Shown here piece by piece: positions 36,823 through 47,800 of a DNA stretch of 52,741 nucleotides (positions within the stretch are counted from its first letter, which is position 1; the number at the start of each line of letters is the position of its first letter). Source of the stretch: Acidobacteriota bacterium (GTDB lineage Bacteria > Acidobacteriota > Terriglobia > Terriglobales > Acidobacteriaceae); NCBI GenBank assembly GCA_013285705.1, contig JABDHA010000021.1:1-52741 (forward strand), in the 5' to 3' direction. Made by a program: the position numbers and the translations under genes. The notes beneath the pieces are model-generated. The model was not told the DNA's origin and ran no database searches. It saw only the letters and a program-made list of their open reading frames with translations.

Positions 36823-37737
36823 TTAAGCAGCAACCTTTCTCTCAGAAGGAATCGTCTGTTTTCCCGTCAGAGTGGCGAACACCCCTGCCAGTACCAGCAG
36901 GACTCCGACCATCTGCAGCGCAGACAGGCGCTCGCCCGCCAGCACGGCCCCGGCAAGGAGCGCAATGACGGGATTGACATAGGCATAGCTGGCTACGCGG
37001 GTGGTTGGCTCGTGCGTGAGCAGCCATACATACGCAGTGAACGCGAGAATCGATGCCGCCAGCATCAGGTACGCCATACTAATGACGATTTTTGGCTGCA
37101 GCAGGATGGCGAGCGGAGGCATGCGCTGCATTTCTCCAGTGCCTGCGGATAGCAACAGCAGCAACCCGCCGCCGACAGCCATCTGCCAGCCGGCATTCAG
37201 CGTCTGCGGCCTGGGTAAAGTCAACTTGCGCGACCACAAAGTGCCTCCAGCCCAGCAGAGAGTAGCCCCTATTAATACCAGTAAGGTGAGGGCGGAAGCC
37301 TGCGTGTGCGAACCGGGGGCCTGCCATGCCAGAACGACAACACCTGCAAATCCCAAAACCACGCCGATGATCGATACCGGGGTGACCTTCTGTGTGCGGA
37401 GGATCGCAAATTCCCCGATAAAAATCCACACGGGAATCATGGCGGAGATGACCGCAGCGATGCCTGACGGGATGCGAATCTCAGCCCAGAAGAGTCCCGC
37501 ATACATGCAGGTAAACATGATGAAGCCGAGAGCGGCCGCGCCAATCCATTGCCGTCGTGAGCATGCCCCGCCGCCGCGCAGCCCGCTATAGAGAATCAGC
37601 AGCAGCCCGGCGAGAAAAAAGCGAAATCCTGCGGCAAAGAAAGGCGGCGTGACCGCAACAATCTCGCGGATGGCCAGGAACGAGCCGCCCCACAGAATAT
37701 AAATCGCTCCATAGGCGAGGAGCTTACGGATGGACAT
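36823..37737 (-). CDS. EamA/DMT-superfamily transporter
   Basis: This 304-residue inner-membrane protein has ten hydrophobic helices in two EamA halves (AIYILWGGSFLAIREIV at residues 11-27 in the first; the GAVLAGERLSALQMVGVLLV region in the second). The GGSFLA start and the late 'AGERLS' motif are characteristic of drug/metabolite exporters such as RhtA/YdcZ-type permeases. The substrate is probably an amino acid or metabolite exported from the cell, and cannot be told from sequence. It is probably a single gene; comF begins downstream on the same strand after a repeat. Confidence 0.88.
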   Translation of the reverse strand: MSIRKLLAYGAIYILWGGSFLAIREIVAVTPPFFAAGFRFFLAGLLLILYSGLRGGGACSRRQWIGAAALGFIMFTCMYAGLFWAEIRIPSGIAAVISAMIPVWIFIGEFAILRTQKVTPVSIIGVVLGFAGVVVLAWQAPGSHTQASALTLLVLIGATLCWAGGTLWSRKLTLPRPQTLNAGWQMAVGGGLLLLLSAGTGEMQRMPPLAILLQPKIVISMAYLMLAASILAFTAYVWLLTHEPTTRVASYAYVNPVIALLAGAVLAGERLSALQMVGVLLVLAGVFATLTGKQTIPSERKVAA

Positions 37738-37770
37738 GGTCTAGCATAACGTCGCCGGTGTGGGGGCCCT

Positions 37771-39006
37771 TTATAGTTGCAGCCGGACTTTGCACCGGGT
37801 CAGAAGCGCAGCGATCGCAAGAATGAAAGCGGTGAACACGACTGTTCTCACGACGCCCGGCCAACCGAAGTTGAAATGCGTATCGAGATAGGTGATACCG
37901 ACGAGGCCAATGAGGAAGTCGTAGAAGTCCGGCAGCAGGTAAGTCAACAATGTATTTGAGCCTGCAGGCCGCGCAAAGAAAGCCCAGCCGGTTTTCCTCT
38001 TTACATCGCAGATCCAATACAGGAGAGCGAAGGACAGCACTGCAGCTGCAATACAGTAGAGCGACCAGGTAGGGGTGGCTCGGATTTTCGAGATGCCAAG
38101 TGGAGTCAGCAACCTTCCCGCTGCCAGTGATGCCAGTGCAAAGGCCACCGCCATCGACATCTTCTGGCCAAGGGCCTTCCATCGATGATCCCCCAGGAAG
38201 ATGACGGAGGTGACGATCCCGCCCATCATGATCGCCGCCATGGCGCCGTTATCGAAGGGCCAGAAGTAGAGCGGCAGGTGGCGTGGCAATACAATCCATT
38301 TCGCAATGCACAACGCATTGAATGTCAGGAGAGCAACCAGCCATGCCAGCGGAGTCCAGAGCCAGCGGCGGGTTGGAATATACAGAATCGAGATGGCAAA
38401 AAAGGTGTACCCGATCAGTCCGAGAATCTCCGGATAGGAGCCGTTGATCCAGCCGACGTGTCCATCGAGCGTCGTCCGGCGATAAATCGCATACATGGCG
38501 ACGACCAGCACGAGGCCAATCACGCGCAGGACTCGATGTACAGTCGCACCGCGTTTTGAGCCGGTGTAGACACTCAGGTAAAGCGCACCGCCTAACAGCC
38601 CAAGTATCGCCCACAGGTTGGGATTGAGGCCCATGCGCGCCGGATCGCCTCGTTCCGCGTTTGCCAGAATCAGCCCGAGAACGATTAAGCCGGCTGACCG
38701 AAGGATAACGTGCAGCCAGAGTGTGGCCAACGATGCATTCTTCTTGAGTCGTGCTTTGATGGCGAGCGGCATCGATAGACCCACCGCAAAGAGGAAGAAC
38801 GGGTAGACCATGTCGACATAGGTCATGGCGTCATCCTGGGCATGCGCATGGTAGGTCCACCATGGCAATCCATGAACACCTGACAGCTCATTGACGAAGA
38901 TCATGACGACCATCGTGAGGCCGCGGAAGATATCGATGGAGGCGAGACGGGCTGAGGCCGTCGTTCCTGCAACTTCCATCGGGGTGGATGGCGCAACCGT
39001 GGTCAT
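37771..39006 (-). CDS. HGSNAT-like membrane acyltransferase (DUF5009 type)
   Basis: This 411-residue protein has about ten to eleven membrane helices. It begins with the family signature RLASIDIFRGLTMVVMIFVN and DMVYPFFLFAVGLSMPLAI, in which the D-I-F-R-G and VYPFFLF motifs match heparan-alpha-glucosaminide N-acetyltransferase homologues. These enzymes move acyl groups from cytoplasmic acetyl-CoA across the membrane to a sugar or glycan. The putative catalytic His cannot be fixed from one sequence. It is divergent from the OPT transporter gene (138 bases apart) and ends 34 bases before the EamA start on the same strand, so these two could share a transcript. Confidence 0.82.
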   Translation of the reverse strand: MTTVAPSTPMEVAGTTASARLASIDIFRGLTMVVMIFVNELSGVHGLPWWTYHAHAQDDAMTYVDMVYPFFLFAVGLSMPLAIKARLKKNASLATLWLHVILRSAGLIVLGLILANAERGDPARMGLNPNLWAILGLLGGALYLSVYTGSKRGATVHRVLRVIGLVLVVAMYAIYRRTTLDGHVGWINGSYPEILGLIGYTFFAISILYIPTRRWLWTPLAWLVALLTFNALCIAKWIVLPRHLPLYFWPFDNGAMAAIMMGGIVTSVIFLGDHRWKALGQKMSMAVAFALASLAAGRLLTPLGISKIRATPTWSLYCIAAAVLSFALLYWICDVKRKTGWAFFARPAGSNTLLTYLLPDFYDFLIGLVGITYLDTHFNFGWPGVVRTVVFTAFILAIAALLTRCKVRLQL

Positions 39007-39143
39007 CGTGTCCTGCCTTTGTAAGGTTCCCTTAGAAGCGTATCGACATCATAGTAGCCTGGGAAAGAATCCGAAACCTCTTTCCTGCGCTACAGAAAGA
39101 CTGCCAATCCTGATACACTCGTCGATTCCTGGAGGTATGGATT

Positions 39144-41339
39144 TTGGCTTCACCGGAAGGCTTTCAACCCTTTGTTCCCGCAAATGAATCGCGCCCTGAA
39201 TTTACCGTGCGCGCCGTTCTGCTCGGCTGCATCTTCGGCGTTGTCTTCGGGGCCGTAACCGTCTATGTCGGTCTGAGTGCCGGGCTCACCGTCGCAGCCT
39301 CGATCCCGATCTCCGTGCTTTCGATCAGCGTGCTGCGAGTATTAGGCAAAGCTTCGATTCTCGAAAACAATATCGTACAGACAACCGGCAATGCGGGCCA
39401 ATCCATCGCCGCCGGTGTCATCTTCACTCTGCCCGCGCTCATCTTTCTCGGCTTCGACCTCGAATACGTCCGCATCTTCATGCTCGCCCTGCTCGGCGGC
39501 TGGCTCGGCGTGCTCTTCATGATCCCGCTGCGCCGCCAACTCATCGTCGAAGAGCATGGTAACTTGACGTATCCCGAAGGCACAGCCTGCGCCGACGTGC
39601 TCATTGGCGGAGAACGCGGCGGATCGTTTGCCAGCCGCGTCTTCTTCGGCCTCGGCTTCGGTGGCCTTTATGCCCTTTTCCAGAATGAAAATCTTCTTAG
39701 CGCCTGGCCCGGCACGCCCAACTACGAGCCCAAGTGGCTCCCCGGAGCCGCCGTCCGCGCTGCTGCGACATCAGAATATCTGGGCGTCGGATACATCATC
39801 GGTCCGCGCATCGCCGGAACGCTCTTTGCCGGCGGCATCATCAGCTGGCTCGTCATCATGCCGGCGATTCACTTCTTCGGCGCGCACTATCCCGGAGCCA
39901 TTTATCCCGGCACCGTCCCCATCGCGCAGATGTCCCCCAGCGATCTCTGGATTACCTACATCCGCCCTATGGGCGCAGGCGGCGTCGCCGCTTCCGGACT
40001 CATCACGCTGCTGCGCACCATGCCCACCATCTTCAACGCCCTGCGCGCCGGCATGAAAACCATCGGCAAAAATGCATCCAGCGGATCGACCTCGCGTACT
40101 GAGCGTGACATCCCCATGAACATCGTCCTGCTTGGCAGCGGCGTTTTGGTGCTGATGATCTTTCTTTTTCTTACCTTCAAGCCGATCCCCGGCGCGCAGA
40201 CGGGATGGCTCGCCAACCTGGCCGCAGCGCTTCTGGTGATGCTCTTCGGCTTCCTCTTCGTCACGGTCAGCAGCCGCATCTGCGGCCTTATCGGCAGTTC
40301 ATCCAATCCAGTTAGCGGCATGACCATCGCGACACTCATGGCGGTCGCGGCGATCTTCCTCGTGAGCGGTTGGACTGCTCCTGCGTTTGGAGCGCTTGCC
40401 ATCACGATTGGCGGTATCGTCTGCATTGCATCTTCGAATGCGGGCGATACTTCACAGGATTTGAAGACGGGCTTTCTGATCGGAGCGACTCCCTGGAAGC
40501 AGCAGGTTGCCGTCATGGTGGGCGTGGTTGTTTCTGTTTTCTCGATTGGGATCACGCTCAACGCAATGAACAAGGGCCTGGAAGAATTTACGCCGATGAA
40601 GCAGCCCATCGCCCTTAACCTCAGCGCACCGCTCGATGGCGTTCAGCTACAACAGCAGCATTTCTCGCGCCAGCGTTTTTTGTTGACCAAGCCGGACAAA
40701 TCGACGGAATTTGTTGAAGGCAGTCCATACATGTTGCTCAATGCGCTGGGATCGACGACACTTCCCGATGGCAAGTACCTCTACAATCCGCAGACGGGCA
40801 ACATTGAAATCCAATGGATGCAGGGAATCGGCAGCGAGAAAGCCGCAGCTCCACAAGGCCGTCTTATGGCAACTGTCATTAACGGCATCCTTTCACGCAA
40901 ATTGCCCTGGGGGCTCGTCTTTCTTGGCGTTTTTATGGTCATTGCCGTTGAGGTTCTCGGCATCCGCTCGCTGTCCTTCGCTGTCGGAGCCTATCTTTCG
41001 ATCGGAACCACGCTCGCCATGTTCTGCGGTGGCATCGTGCGCTGGATGGTCGATCGCGCCGTCGCCAAGGCCGGAGGCAGCGAAGCAGACACCAGCAGCG
41101 AAATCTCTCCCGGCTCGCTCTATGCCAGTGGACTCATCGCTGCAGGCGGCGTCATGGGACTGATGGGCGTTGCTCTCAAGCTTTACGAAGCAGCTACCGG
41201 AAACGAAGTGCGGCTCTGGTTCCCAGCAGGAAGCGCAATCTATAACCTGCTGCAGCATCAGTCGATCTCTATCATCACCTTCGCGCTGTTAGCCTTTTCG
41301 CTGTACTACTTTGCGCGTAAGCCACTGGACAATAAATAG
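39144..41339 (+). CDS. OPT-family oligopeptide/metal-chelate transporter
   Basis: This 731-residue protein with about 14-16 membrane helices belongs to the OPT family (peptides or metal-siderophore complexes). Matches are FTVRAVLLGCIFGVVFGAVT at the start, NIVQTTGNAGQSIAAGVIFT (about 75-95, the most conserved segment), EEHGNLTYPEGTACADVL and NPVSGMTIATLMAVAAIFL. The best start is TTG 39144, eight bases after GGAGG; the nearby ATG 39137 is out of frame and stops after 16 codons. The length is normal for the bacterial OPT branch. The substrate is open; it is probably a proton-coupled importer of small peptides. Confidence 0.92.
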   Translation: MASPEGFQPFVPANESRPEFTVRAVLLGCIFGVVFGAVTVYVGLSAGLTVAASIPISVLSISVLRVLGKASILENNIVQTTGNAGQSIAAGVIFTLPALIFLGFDLEYVRIFMLALLGGWLGVLFMIPLRRQLIVEEHGNLTYPEGTACADVLIGGERGGSFASRVFFGLGFGGLYALFQNENLLSAWPGTPNYEPKWLPGAAVRAAATSEYLGVGYIIGPRIAGTLFAGGIISWLVIMPAIHFFGAHYPGAIYPGTVPIAQMSPSDLWITYIRPMGAGGVAASGLITLLRTMPTIFNALRAGMKTIGKNASSGSTSRTERDIPMNIVLLGSGVLVLMIFLFLTFKPIPGAQTGWLANLAAALLVMLFGFLFVTVSSRICGLIGSSSNPVSGMTIATLMAVAAIFLVSGWTAPAFGALAITIGGIVCIASSNAGDTSQDLKTGFLIGATPWKQQVAVMVGVVVSVFSIGITLNAMNKGLEEFTPMKQPIALNLSAPLDGVQLQQQHFSRQRFLLTKPDKSTEFVEGSPYMLLNALGSTTLPDGKYLYNPQTGNIEIQWMQGIGSEKAAAPQGRLMATVINGILSRKLPWGLVFLGVFMVIAVEVLGIRSLSFAVGAYLSIGTTLAMFCGGIVRWMVDRAVAKAGGSEADTSSEISPGSLYASGLIAAGGVMGLMGVALKLYEAATGNEVRLWFPAGSAIYNLLQHQSISIITFALLAFSLYYFARKPLDNK

Positions 41340-41402
41340 GAGTAAGCCGGCGATTCATGCACCTGTGCGGGAAACAGCATCCAAGCGCGTGGAGGGTTTG
41401 AA

Positions 41403-42005
41403 ATGCTTTTTCCGAAAATGCAGTATCCCGCAGCCGTTGTTCTCTGCGGTCTTGTGATTCTTGCCGCAGGCTGTAACAAATCGAAGCCGGACACTACAAA
41501 TTTCAAGACAGCGATCAACAATTACTACACGGCGCATCCGAGCTGCGTCTGGTCGAGTCCTGTCAAGTTTCCCGCGCAGGCCGATGCTTCAAATGACCAG
41601 CAGACGAAGGGGTTCGATGCGCTCACCGATGCAGGCCTGCTGACTCGGACGGCGGAAGAGAAAAAGCGTTTCCTCATCGGATCAAAACAGGTCAATGACT
41701 ACGACGTATCGAGCAACGGCCGCACTGTCTGGACAGCCGACCCATCGCAACCCGGCTATGGCAACTTCTGTTATGGCCATCGCGACGTGACGTCGATTGA
41801 CAACGTCACCATGGGCACCAATCAGAACGGGGCCAACACAGCAACCGTGAATTATCACTACGACCTTACCGGAGTGCCTGACTGGGCCAAATCGCAGGAG
41901 ACGCAGACAGCCTTCCCGAATGTGCAGGCCGACATGGCGGCTCCAAAGACGGCAACGGCCACGCTGCTGCAGACGCAGGATAACTGGCAGGTCTCCGCAG
42001 ATTGA
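41403..42005 (+). CDS. Hypothetical lipoprotein
   Basis: This 200-residue protein has a clear lipoprotein signal peptide with lipobox LAAGC (Cys about residue 24). The mature part has one helical region near NFKTAINNYYTAHPSCVW (resembling short lipoproteins found in many bacteria that read '...AINNYY...CL'), then a beta-rich domain (DYDVSSNGRTVWTAD, then NTATVNYHYDLTGVPDWAK). Two Cys besides the lipid-modified one could form a disulphide. It starts 63 bases after the OPT transporter stop on the same strand, so it may share its transcript. The function is unknown. Confidence 0.68.
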   Translation: MLFPKMQYPAAVVLCGLVILAAGCNKSKPDTTNFKTAINNYYTAHPSCVWSSPVKFPAQADASNDQQTKGFDALTDAGLLTRTAEEKKRFLIGSKQVNDYDVSSNGRTVWTADPSQPGYGNFCYGHRDVTSIDNVTMGTNQNGANTATVNYHYDLTGVPDWAKSQETQTAFPNVQADMAAPKTATATLLQTQDNWQVSAD

Positions 42006-42073
42006 TAATTCGCTGGATGAGGCTGGTCTATTGCGGGAAGCAGCGAGATCACAATCCGCTGCTTCCCTGTTAT

Positions 42074-44494
42074 TTATTTGGCTCTGGGCGGCGTCATTTC
42101 AAGCGCCCAGATAGCTGTTGGCCGCATGTACATTCCGGCACGAAAGTTTCCCGTGATATCCCATGCCTCGGGCGTACGGAACCAGTAGCCTTTGCTTTCG
42201 TAGATGACGTGATAGAGCCCCCAGGTCGTCTTCCAGGCCTCATCCTGCAAGCCTTCGCTCATCAGAAGCCCGGCATAGCCAAGTGTTGTGCCCACCCAGA
42301 CTTCTTTGGCCTCTTCATTCGTGAGAATGGAGCCATCTGCGTCCATGCCGTTGGCCGCTCCCATTTCTCCATGATCGAACTTCATTACGTCGAAGGCGAA
42401 GATTTTTTTCATTGCCGATAACTGCATGGCATGCGGCACGATGTCGCCAAGGCCGGTAAGGTTGGCGTACCACTGTCCTGCGAGTTGGTCAGCCTGAATG
42501 GCGTCTTTTGATTCGCTGCTCGTGTCGTAGCGAAAATATTCGCCATTCCATAGTTGCGAGATATACGTCTTCTGCCCCTTCAGGAAGAGTGCATGGTACT
42601 CATCCACTGACTTGGTATCGCCGAGGATGCGCGCAGTCTCTTCTCCCGCGCGCAGGGCGGCCAGCCAGAGACCACCGGAGTAAGCGCTGACGCCGCGCAC
42701 CACCCAGGAGTCATAGGTCTGGTCCGGATAGCCGCTGTTTTCCGGAACGCCGCCGCCATGATCGAACTGGCGAAGGTATTCAATCGCGGCCTTCGTCGCA
42801 GGCCAGGTCTCGCGAAGAAACGCGGTATCGGTACGACCGGTCAGGACATAGTCGCGATAGACCATCAGTACAAATTTAGAGTTGAGGTCTTTCCAGTCAT
42901 TGGTATCCTGCCAGCCGGGTTCGTTGACGGCGACGAACGGATCGCCTTCCGGTACTCCGAGATCGTGAGGCACGGCACCGATCTTCTTGCGCTTGTGCGT
43001 GACGGGTTCACCGGTCTGCTGTGTTTTCCATACCCACAGCCCCTGTTCCGGCCACTCTTTCGTCACGGTATCGGCAAATTCACGCAACACCTGTTTGTCG
43101 ATATCCGGCCAGAACTTCAGCAGCGGCAACGACGCGTAGAAACGGACATCGAGCGTACCGTAATAGGCATAGTCAAAGCACTCGAGCAGAGCAAAAGTTG
43201 ACGGCGACTTTGGGTCTGAGCCAGCCTGACGACCCCAGAAAGTTCCACCATCGGTCAATGCGTATAGCTCGTTGAAGAGCATGCCGCGATACCACAGCGG
43301 CTTGCTCTCGTCGTTGATGTAAGGAGCCTGCCACTTGTCTACCTCATCGCTCCACTCCGCGGCATGAAGAAGCCCATCGCGGGCTATCTGCCAGGCGTTC
43401 CGTCCGGAGGTTCCGTAGAAATCCGTGTAGCGGCGATGCCATTTTCTCCCCTCACCAAACTGGACTATAGGGAAGTCCCATGCGATGATCATGGGAATCA
43501 TTTTTTTCTCTCCGGGCCGGAGAGTGAAGCGCAGAGCGATCGCGCCTGCCAGCTTCTCTTTATCGCTCACCCATGATTTCTGATCGTTTGCGAGCCTGCC
43601 GTCTTTTGAGAATGGCGCCCACACAGCTTTGCCGTCTCCGGTTGCCTGGAATGTCGTCTGATAGCTCACTTCCACGCCGGGTGAATCCATTGCCGCGATA
43701 ACGAACTGGCCGTCCCATTCATTCGGAGTGTCACCGGCGCGGTTTCTATCGAATACGATTCCCTTCATCGTGCCGGTGCTGCCGAGCTTCTCGCTCCTGT
43801 AGTCGTTGTGATTGCCCTGGTTGGGAGTTCCGCTGAAATCGCGCGTAAAGGTTCGGAACCAGCCGGACATATTTGTCCAGGAAAACAGCACCGACACGGT
43901 GATTGTCTTATTCGTCGGATTATCCGCATGCCAGCGGTAGACGGCGACTGGATAGCTGGATTCACGGTAGTTGTCGGGAATGACAGGCGAAAACTGCTCC
44001 AGCGTGACATGAGCGGGAAACTTGTCCCACTTATAGTCGAACCACGCCTTGGGAAAGAGCGCGTAATAGTCGCCTGCTCCAACCGGATAATCCCATCGCC
44101 AGGAGGACAACTCGCCGTTGTTGGGATGGCCGTTCATCAGCACTTGCGCAGTGCCCTGTGGGTCGCCCTCCGATTGTTGAAACATGGCGATCTGGTTGGC
44201 GTACACTGGTTCATATTTGTGGACCCCGGCCTTGATGTGCCAGCGCGCAAAGTCGCCGCGATAACTGCGCGAAAACGTTCCTGCGCCAAAGCCGCCGACC
44301 GGAACACCCTGCCAATATCCGTCATCGATATCGCCGGCTACGCGTGTTACGCCGGGATTTTCGAGGGGAAGTCCCAGCGGGCGCGTCCACGCAGCCTTTG
44401 GAATGCCGTCTCCACCCCATGCGCTGGAGGCGGTTGTAAGAAAGAGCGCACATACCAGAATCCAGACTAATGACCGTTTCGAGGGTCGTTGCAA
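42074..44494 (-). CDS. GH116 family beta-glucosidase/glucosylceramidase-like enzyme
   Basis: This protein of about 806 residues has a signal peptide (about 1-24, TTASSAWG). An N-terminal beta-sandwich follows (GVPVGGFGAGTFSRSYRGDF), then an (alpha/alpha)6 catalytic domain. The key residues fit the characterised GH116 enzyme TxGH116: nucleophile Glu438 in LLECFDYAYYGTLDVRFY (E441 there) and acid/base Asp595 in QTYDSW (D593 there). Family members cleave beta-glucosides, some beta-xylosides, or glucosylceramide. I start at TTG 44494 (GAGGA a few bases upstream), which gives the signal peptide; an in-frame ATG at 44614 would add 40 unlike residues. It diverges from a TonB-dependent receptor, suggesting work on imported glucosides. 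The enzyme family is clear, the substrate inferred. Confidence 0.92.
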   Translation of the reverse strand: MQRPSKRSLVWILVCALFLTTASSAWGGDGIPKAAWTRPLGLPLENPGVTRVAGDIDDGYWQGVPVGGFGAGTFSRSYRGDFARWHIKAGVHKYEPVYANQIAMFQQSEGDPQGTAQVLMNGHPNNGELSSWRWDYPVGAGDYYALFPKAWFDYKWDKFPAHVTLEQFSPVIPDNYRESSYPVAVYRWHADNPTNKTITVSVLFSWTNMSGWFRTFTRDFSGTPNQGNHNDYRSEKLGSTGTMKGIVFDRNRAGDTPNEWDGQFVIAAMDSPGVEVSYQTTFQATGDGKAVWAPFSKDGRLANDQKSWVSDKEKLAGAIALRFTLRPGEKKMIPMIIAWDFPIVQFGEGRKWHRRYTDFYGTSGRNAWQIARDGLLHAAEWSDEVDKWQAPYINDESKPLWYRGMLFNELYALTDGGTFWGRQAGSDPKSPSTFALLECFDYAYYGTLDVRFYASLPLLKFWPDIDKQVLREFADTVTKEWPEQGLWVWKTQQTGEPVTHKRKKIGAVPHDLGVPEGDPFVAVNEPGWQDTNDWKDLNSKFVLMVYRDYVLTGRTDTAFLRETWPATKAAIEYLRQFDHGGGVPENSGYPDQTYDSWVVRGVSAYSGGLWLAALRAGEETARILGDTKSVDEYHALFLKGQKTYISQLWNGEYFRYDTSSESKDAIQADQLAGQWYANLTGLGDIVPHAMQLSAMKKIFAFDVMKFDHGEMGAANGMDADGSILTNEEAKEVWVGTTLGYAGLLMSEGLQDEAWKTTWGLYHVIYESKGYWFRTPEAWDITGNFRAGMYMRPTAIWALEMTPPRAK

Positions 44495-44659
44495 GATGTC
44501 CTCACCACTACTCAAAATTATGTCCGGATCCGGATGCACGCAACAAAGCGTATGCGGTGAATCGATTCCGTTCGACACCGCGACGCGATTGCCGTCTTCG
44601 CTTCCATTGTTCATGGCTTTAGAAAAAGCTTGTCAATTCATCGCAAGTGAGAGTACATA

Positions 44660-44678
44660 CTAACTAACCGTTAGTAAG
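44660..44678. promoter_or_regulatory. TetR-type operator palindrome between the GH116 and receptor genes
   Basis: The 19-base ctaactaaccgttagtaag is a palindrome about a central C (44669), with one mismatched pair (44662/44676). Its core, ACTAAC-C-GTTAGT, has the form of TetR/AcrR-family operators. It sits in the divergent intergenic region, 166 bases from the GH116 start and 213 from the receptor start. No tetR-like gene lies in the window, so the regulator must be elsewhere. Confidence 0.55.
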
Positions 44679-44890
44679 GATGTCACGCTTTCCCTCTTCC
44701 GTGCAATTTGTGAGAAGCATTCCCGCCAAGACGGGTGCCCATGCAGGAAGCGTTATCAGGAAAAGTTCCGGGCATAGGCAGAGCGCAATGTGCCGATTCT
44801 CCGCCCGGTGCTGCACTTCCCTGGCATGTGGGGTTGAAAGTGGAGCGAATCGAAGCGCAGTCAATAAAAACATAATGAAAGAGACAAGAT

Positions 44891-47800
44891 ATGGACATGA
44901 TTCAAGAGAGGCTACTTTGCATTTGTCGTAAATTTTGTCAGTTGTTGTTTACCATTTCCTTTTTGCTGTGCGCAGGCGTAGCGGCGCATGGGCAGAGCTC
45001 TTCCACTGGTGACATTCGCGGCACGGTGACAGATCCAACAGGCGCGGTTGTGCCTGGCGCTACGGTTTCCGTGATGAACGTGAACACCGGCGAAGAGAAA
45101 GTCTTCAAGACGAATCGAGATGGTATCTATGACACCGTGTCGACTCCAAACGGTCATTACACCGTCACCATCGTGGCTTCTGGATTTGAAAGTCTGGTGC
45201 TTGGCCCCATCACTCTGGATGTGGGAGCCATCACGCTGAACGGACATCTGAAGGTTGGCAGCGCCGAGCAACGGATTGTAGTGACGGCCGATACCGCTTC
45301 TCTTCTTCGTACGGAAAGCGGCGAGCAGTCAACGACCCTCGACGCAAAAACCATGCTGCAGTTGCCCCAGGTTGGGCAGGACTGGGCAAACTTCACGATT
45401 CTGTTGCCGGGCAGCGCAGGCGCATCCTCGACAGGCAATCAGGTTGCAAATCCGGGTGTTAGCGTATCGCTGAACGGCGGCATGCCTTTTAGTGGGAATT
45501 TTCTATCGGATGGCGGCTCGGTCACGAATCCGCACAGCGCCGACGTTGAAACCGACACCTTCGAGACGGTCGCAGAGGTTGAAATCGACGACTCGAACTT
45601 TTCCGCGCAGTACGGCATCGGGGGTGCGGTCTTCAACCAGATTACAAAAGGCGGCACCAATCAATTTCACGGTACTGCCTATGAGCATTTCCAGAACGAC
45701 GCGCTCGATGCAAGAAGCTATTTCAATGCACCCGGTCAACCGGTACCCCCTCTGAAATTTAACCAGTTTGGCGGGTCCGTCGGCGGTCCGATCTTACGGA
45801 AGAAATTGTTCTTCTACTTCAACTACGACAAAACCATCGACAACAGCTCATATTCCGGCACTACTTCCATGCCTACGAATCAGCTCAAGGGCGTGAATAC
45901 GCCTAACGGGCAATTCGATCTGACGCAACTGCTCACGCTTGACGGGAATGGCAATAAAATTCCAATCGCAGACCCCAATAATCCAAACCAGAACTACATC
46001 AATCCGTGCAACGGCCAGCCGGTCTATCTGGGCGAGTTGTTTGATCCGGCGAGCCAGACTACGGTAAATGGCCAGATGTGCCGCTTTCCCTTTGCTACCG
46101 ACAATGTCATCCCGGGGAACAGAGTCGATCCTGTAGCAAAAAATATTGTCCAGTATTTTCCGCAGCCGAATCAGAACACTAGTCAGGGAATCAATGGCGA
46201 CTATTACTATGTGGTCCCTGAACCAAATCCCTCCACCCGTGTTTTTGGAAGGATCGACTACGATTTCAACGAGAAAAACCGCTTAACGTCTTCGATCGCC
46301 GTCCGCGATGCGAACACTCCGGTTTATTCCGAATGGAATTGCCCGATTGCGTGCTATCACGATGACACTTCGGATTATTCCAGCCAGACCTCCGATGTGT
46401 GGTCGTTCAGCTCGACATTCGTAAACGAATTTCGCTTCAGCTTTAATCGTCAGGGCAGCTTCCTTGCGCCCTTCTCGATCAATCTAGGCATACCGCAGAC
46501 CATCGGCCTGCAATACGCCAAAGCCAACCTTTTTCCGAATCTTAATATCACCGGCAATATCTGCTGCGACTCGCCTTATGCGGGCACCAACACGATCTAT
46601 GCGCAGAATGTCTATCAGCCGTCTGACGTAGTGACGCTGATTCGCGGCAAGCACATTCTGCACTTCGGCGGCGAGCTCATCATGTTGCAGGACAACTCGA
46701 CGGCGTGGGGCAATGTCGATGCCGGCGATTTCAGTTTCTCCGGGCAATACACGCAGGCAAGTTTAGACGCTACTGGGACAGGCGCTGGCTGGGCTGATTT
46801 CCTGCTGGGAGATGTGCAGAGCTGGGGCGCAAGCAATTCACCGTTGTTTGGCGGCCGCCAGAAGAGTCCCCAGGTCTTTGTTCAGGATGACATCAAGCTT
46901 CGTCCAAATCTCACGGTAAATGTAGGCCTCCGTTACCAGATTCAGGACGGTTGGAAAGAGGTGCACAACCGCATCGGCGATTTCGATCCAACAATTTTCA
47001 ATACCGCATCCGGCAATGATGGCGCGATGTGGTTTGCGCCAGCGAATCATCGCACGCAGGCACAGGCCGATGTCTATTCCGGTGTTCTGCCGCGCTTTGG
47101 GTTCGCCTATTCGTTTCGTCCTGATACGGTCATTCGCGGCGGCTGGGGAATTTATACGAGCCCCTGGAGCGTCGATCAGTTTGGGAATGCGAAGGGCACA
47201 GGCTACGGTCAATCGGGCAGCGCTCAAGACCTGACAAATGGTGTTACTCCGCTTACGACGCTCTCCGGTCCAGGAGTTCTCTATGGCACAAACACTTCGT
47301 TGCCATATGTGAATGCTTCTACCGATCCAACCGCCTACAACGGCCAGAACGTAAACTACGATCCTTATCACACGCCGTTGTCCAGGCTGTATTCATGGTC
47401 GCTTGGGATACAACGTGAATTTAACTACGGCATCACGGCTGAGGTCGCCTATGTTGCAAGGCATGGCGCCGATTTGCAGTTCAAGGGCGACATCAACCAG
47501 ATACCGCTGCAAAATCTTTCGGCTGACGATAATCCGAATGGCCGTCCGTACCCGCAATTCCAGCAAATCAATGGAAGCACATTCAATGCGGTTTCCAACT
47601 ACAACTCGCTGCAGGCGCAGGTAAAGAAGCGTCTTACGAATGGCATCGCATTCAGCGCAGCTTATACCTGGTCGAAGTTTCTAGATGACATGGATGTTTC
47701 TCCCTTCAATGGCCAAGAGGGTACAAAGACATTTCAGAACTTCCATGATCCGCATAGCAACTACGGGCCTTCCAATTTTGATATCCGGGAATCGTTGAAG

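Noticed and set aside
36564..36833. N-terminal extension of ComF
   Set aside because: The extra residues resemble a translated dispersed repeat and overlap the EamA gene; ComF homologues start near the first CxxC.
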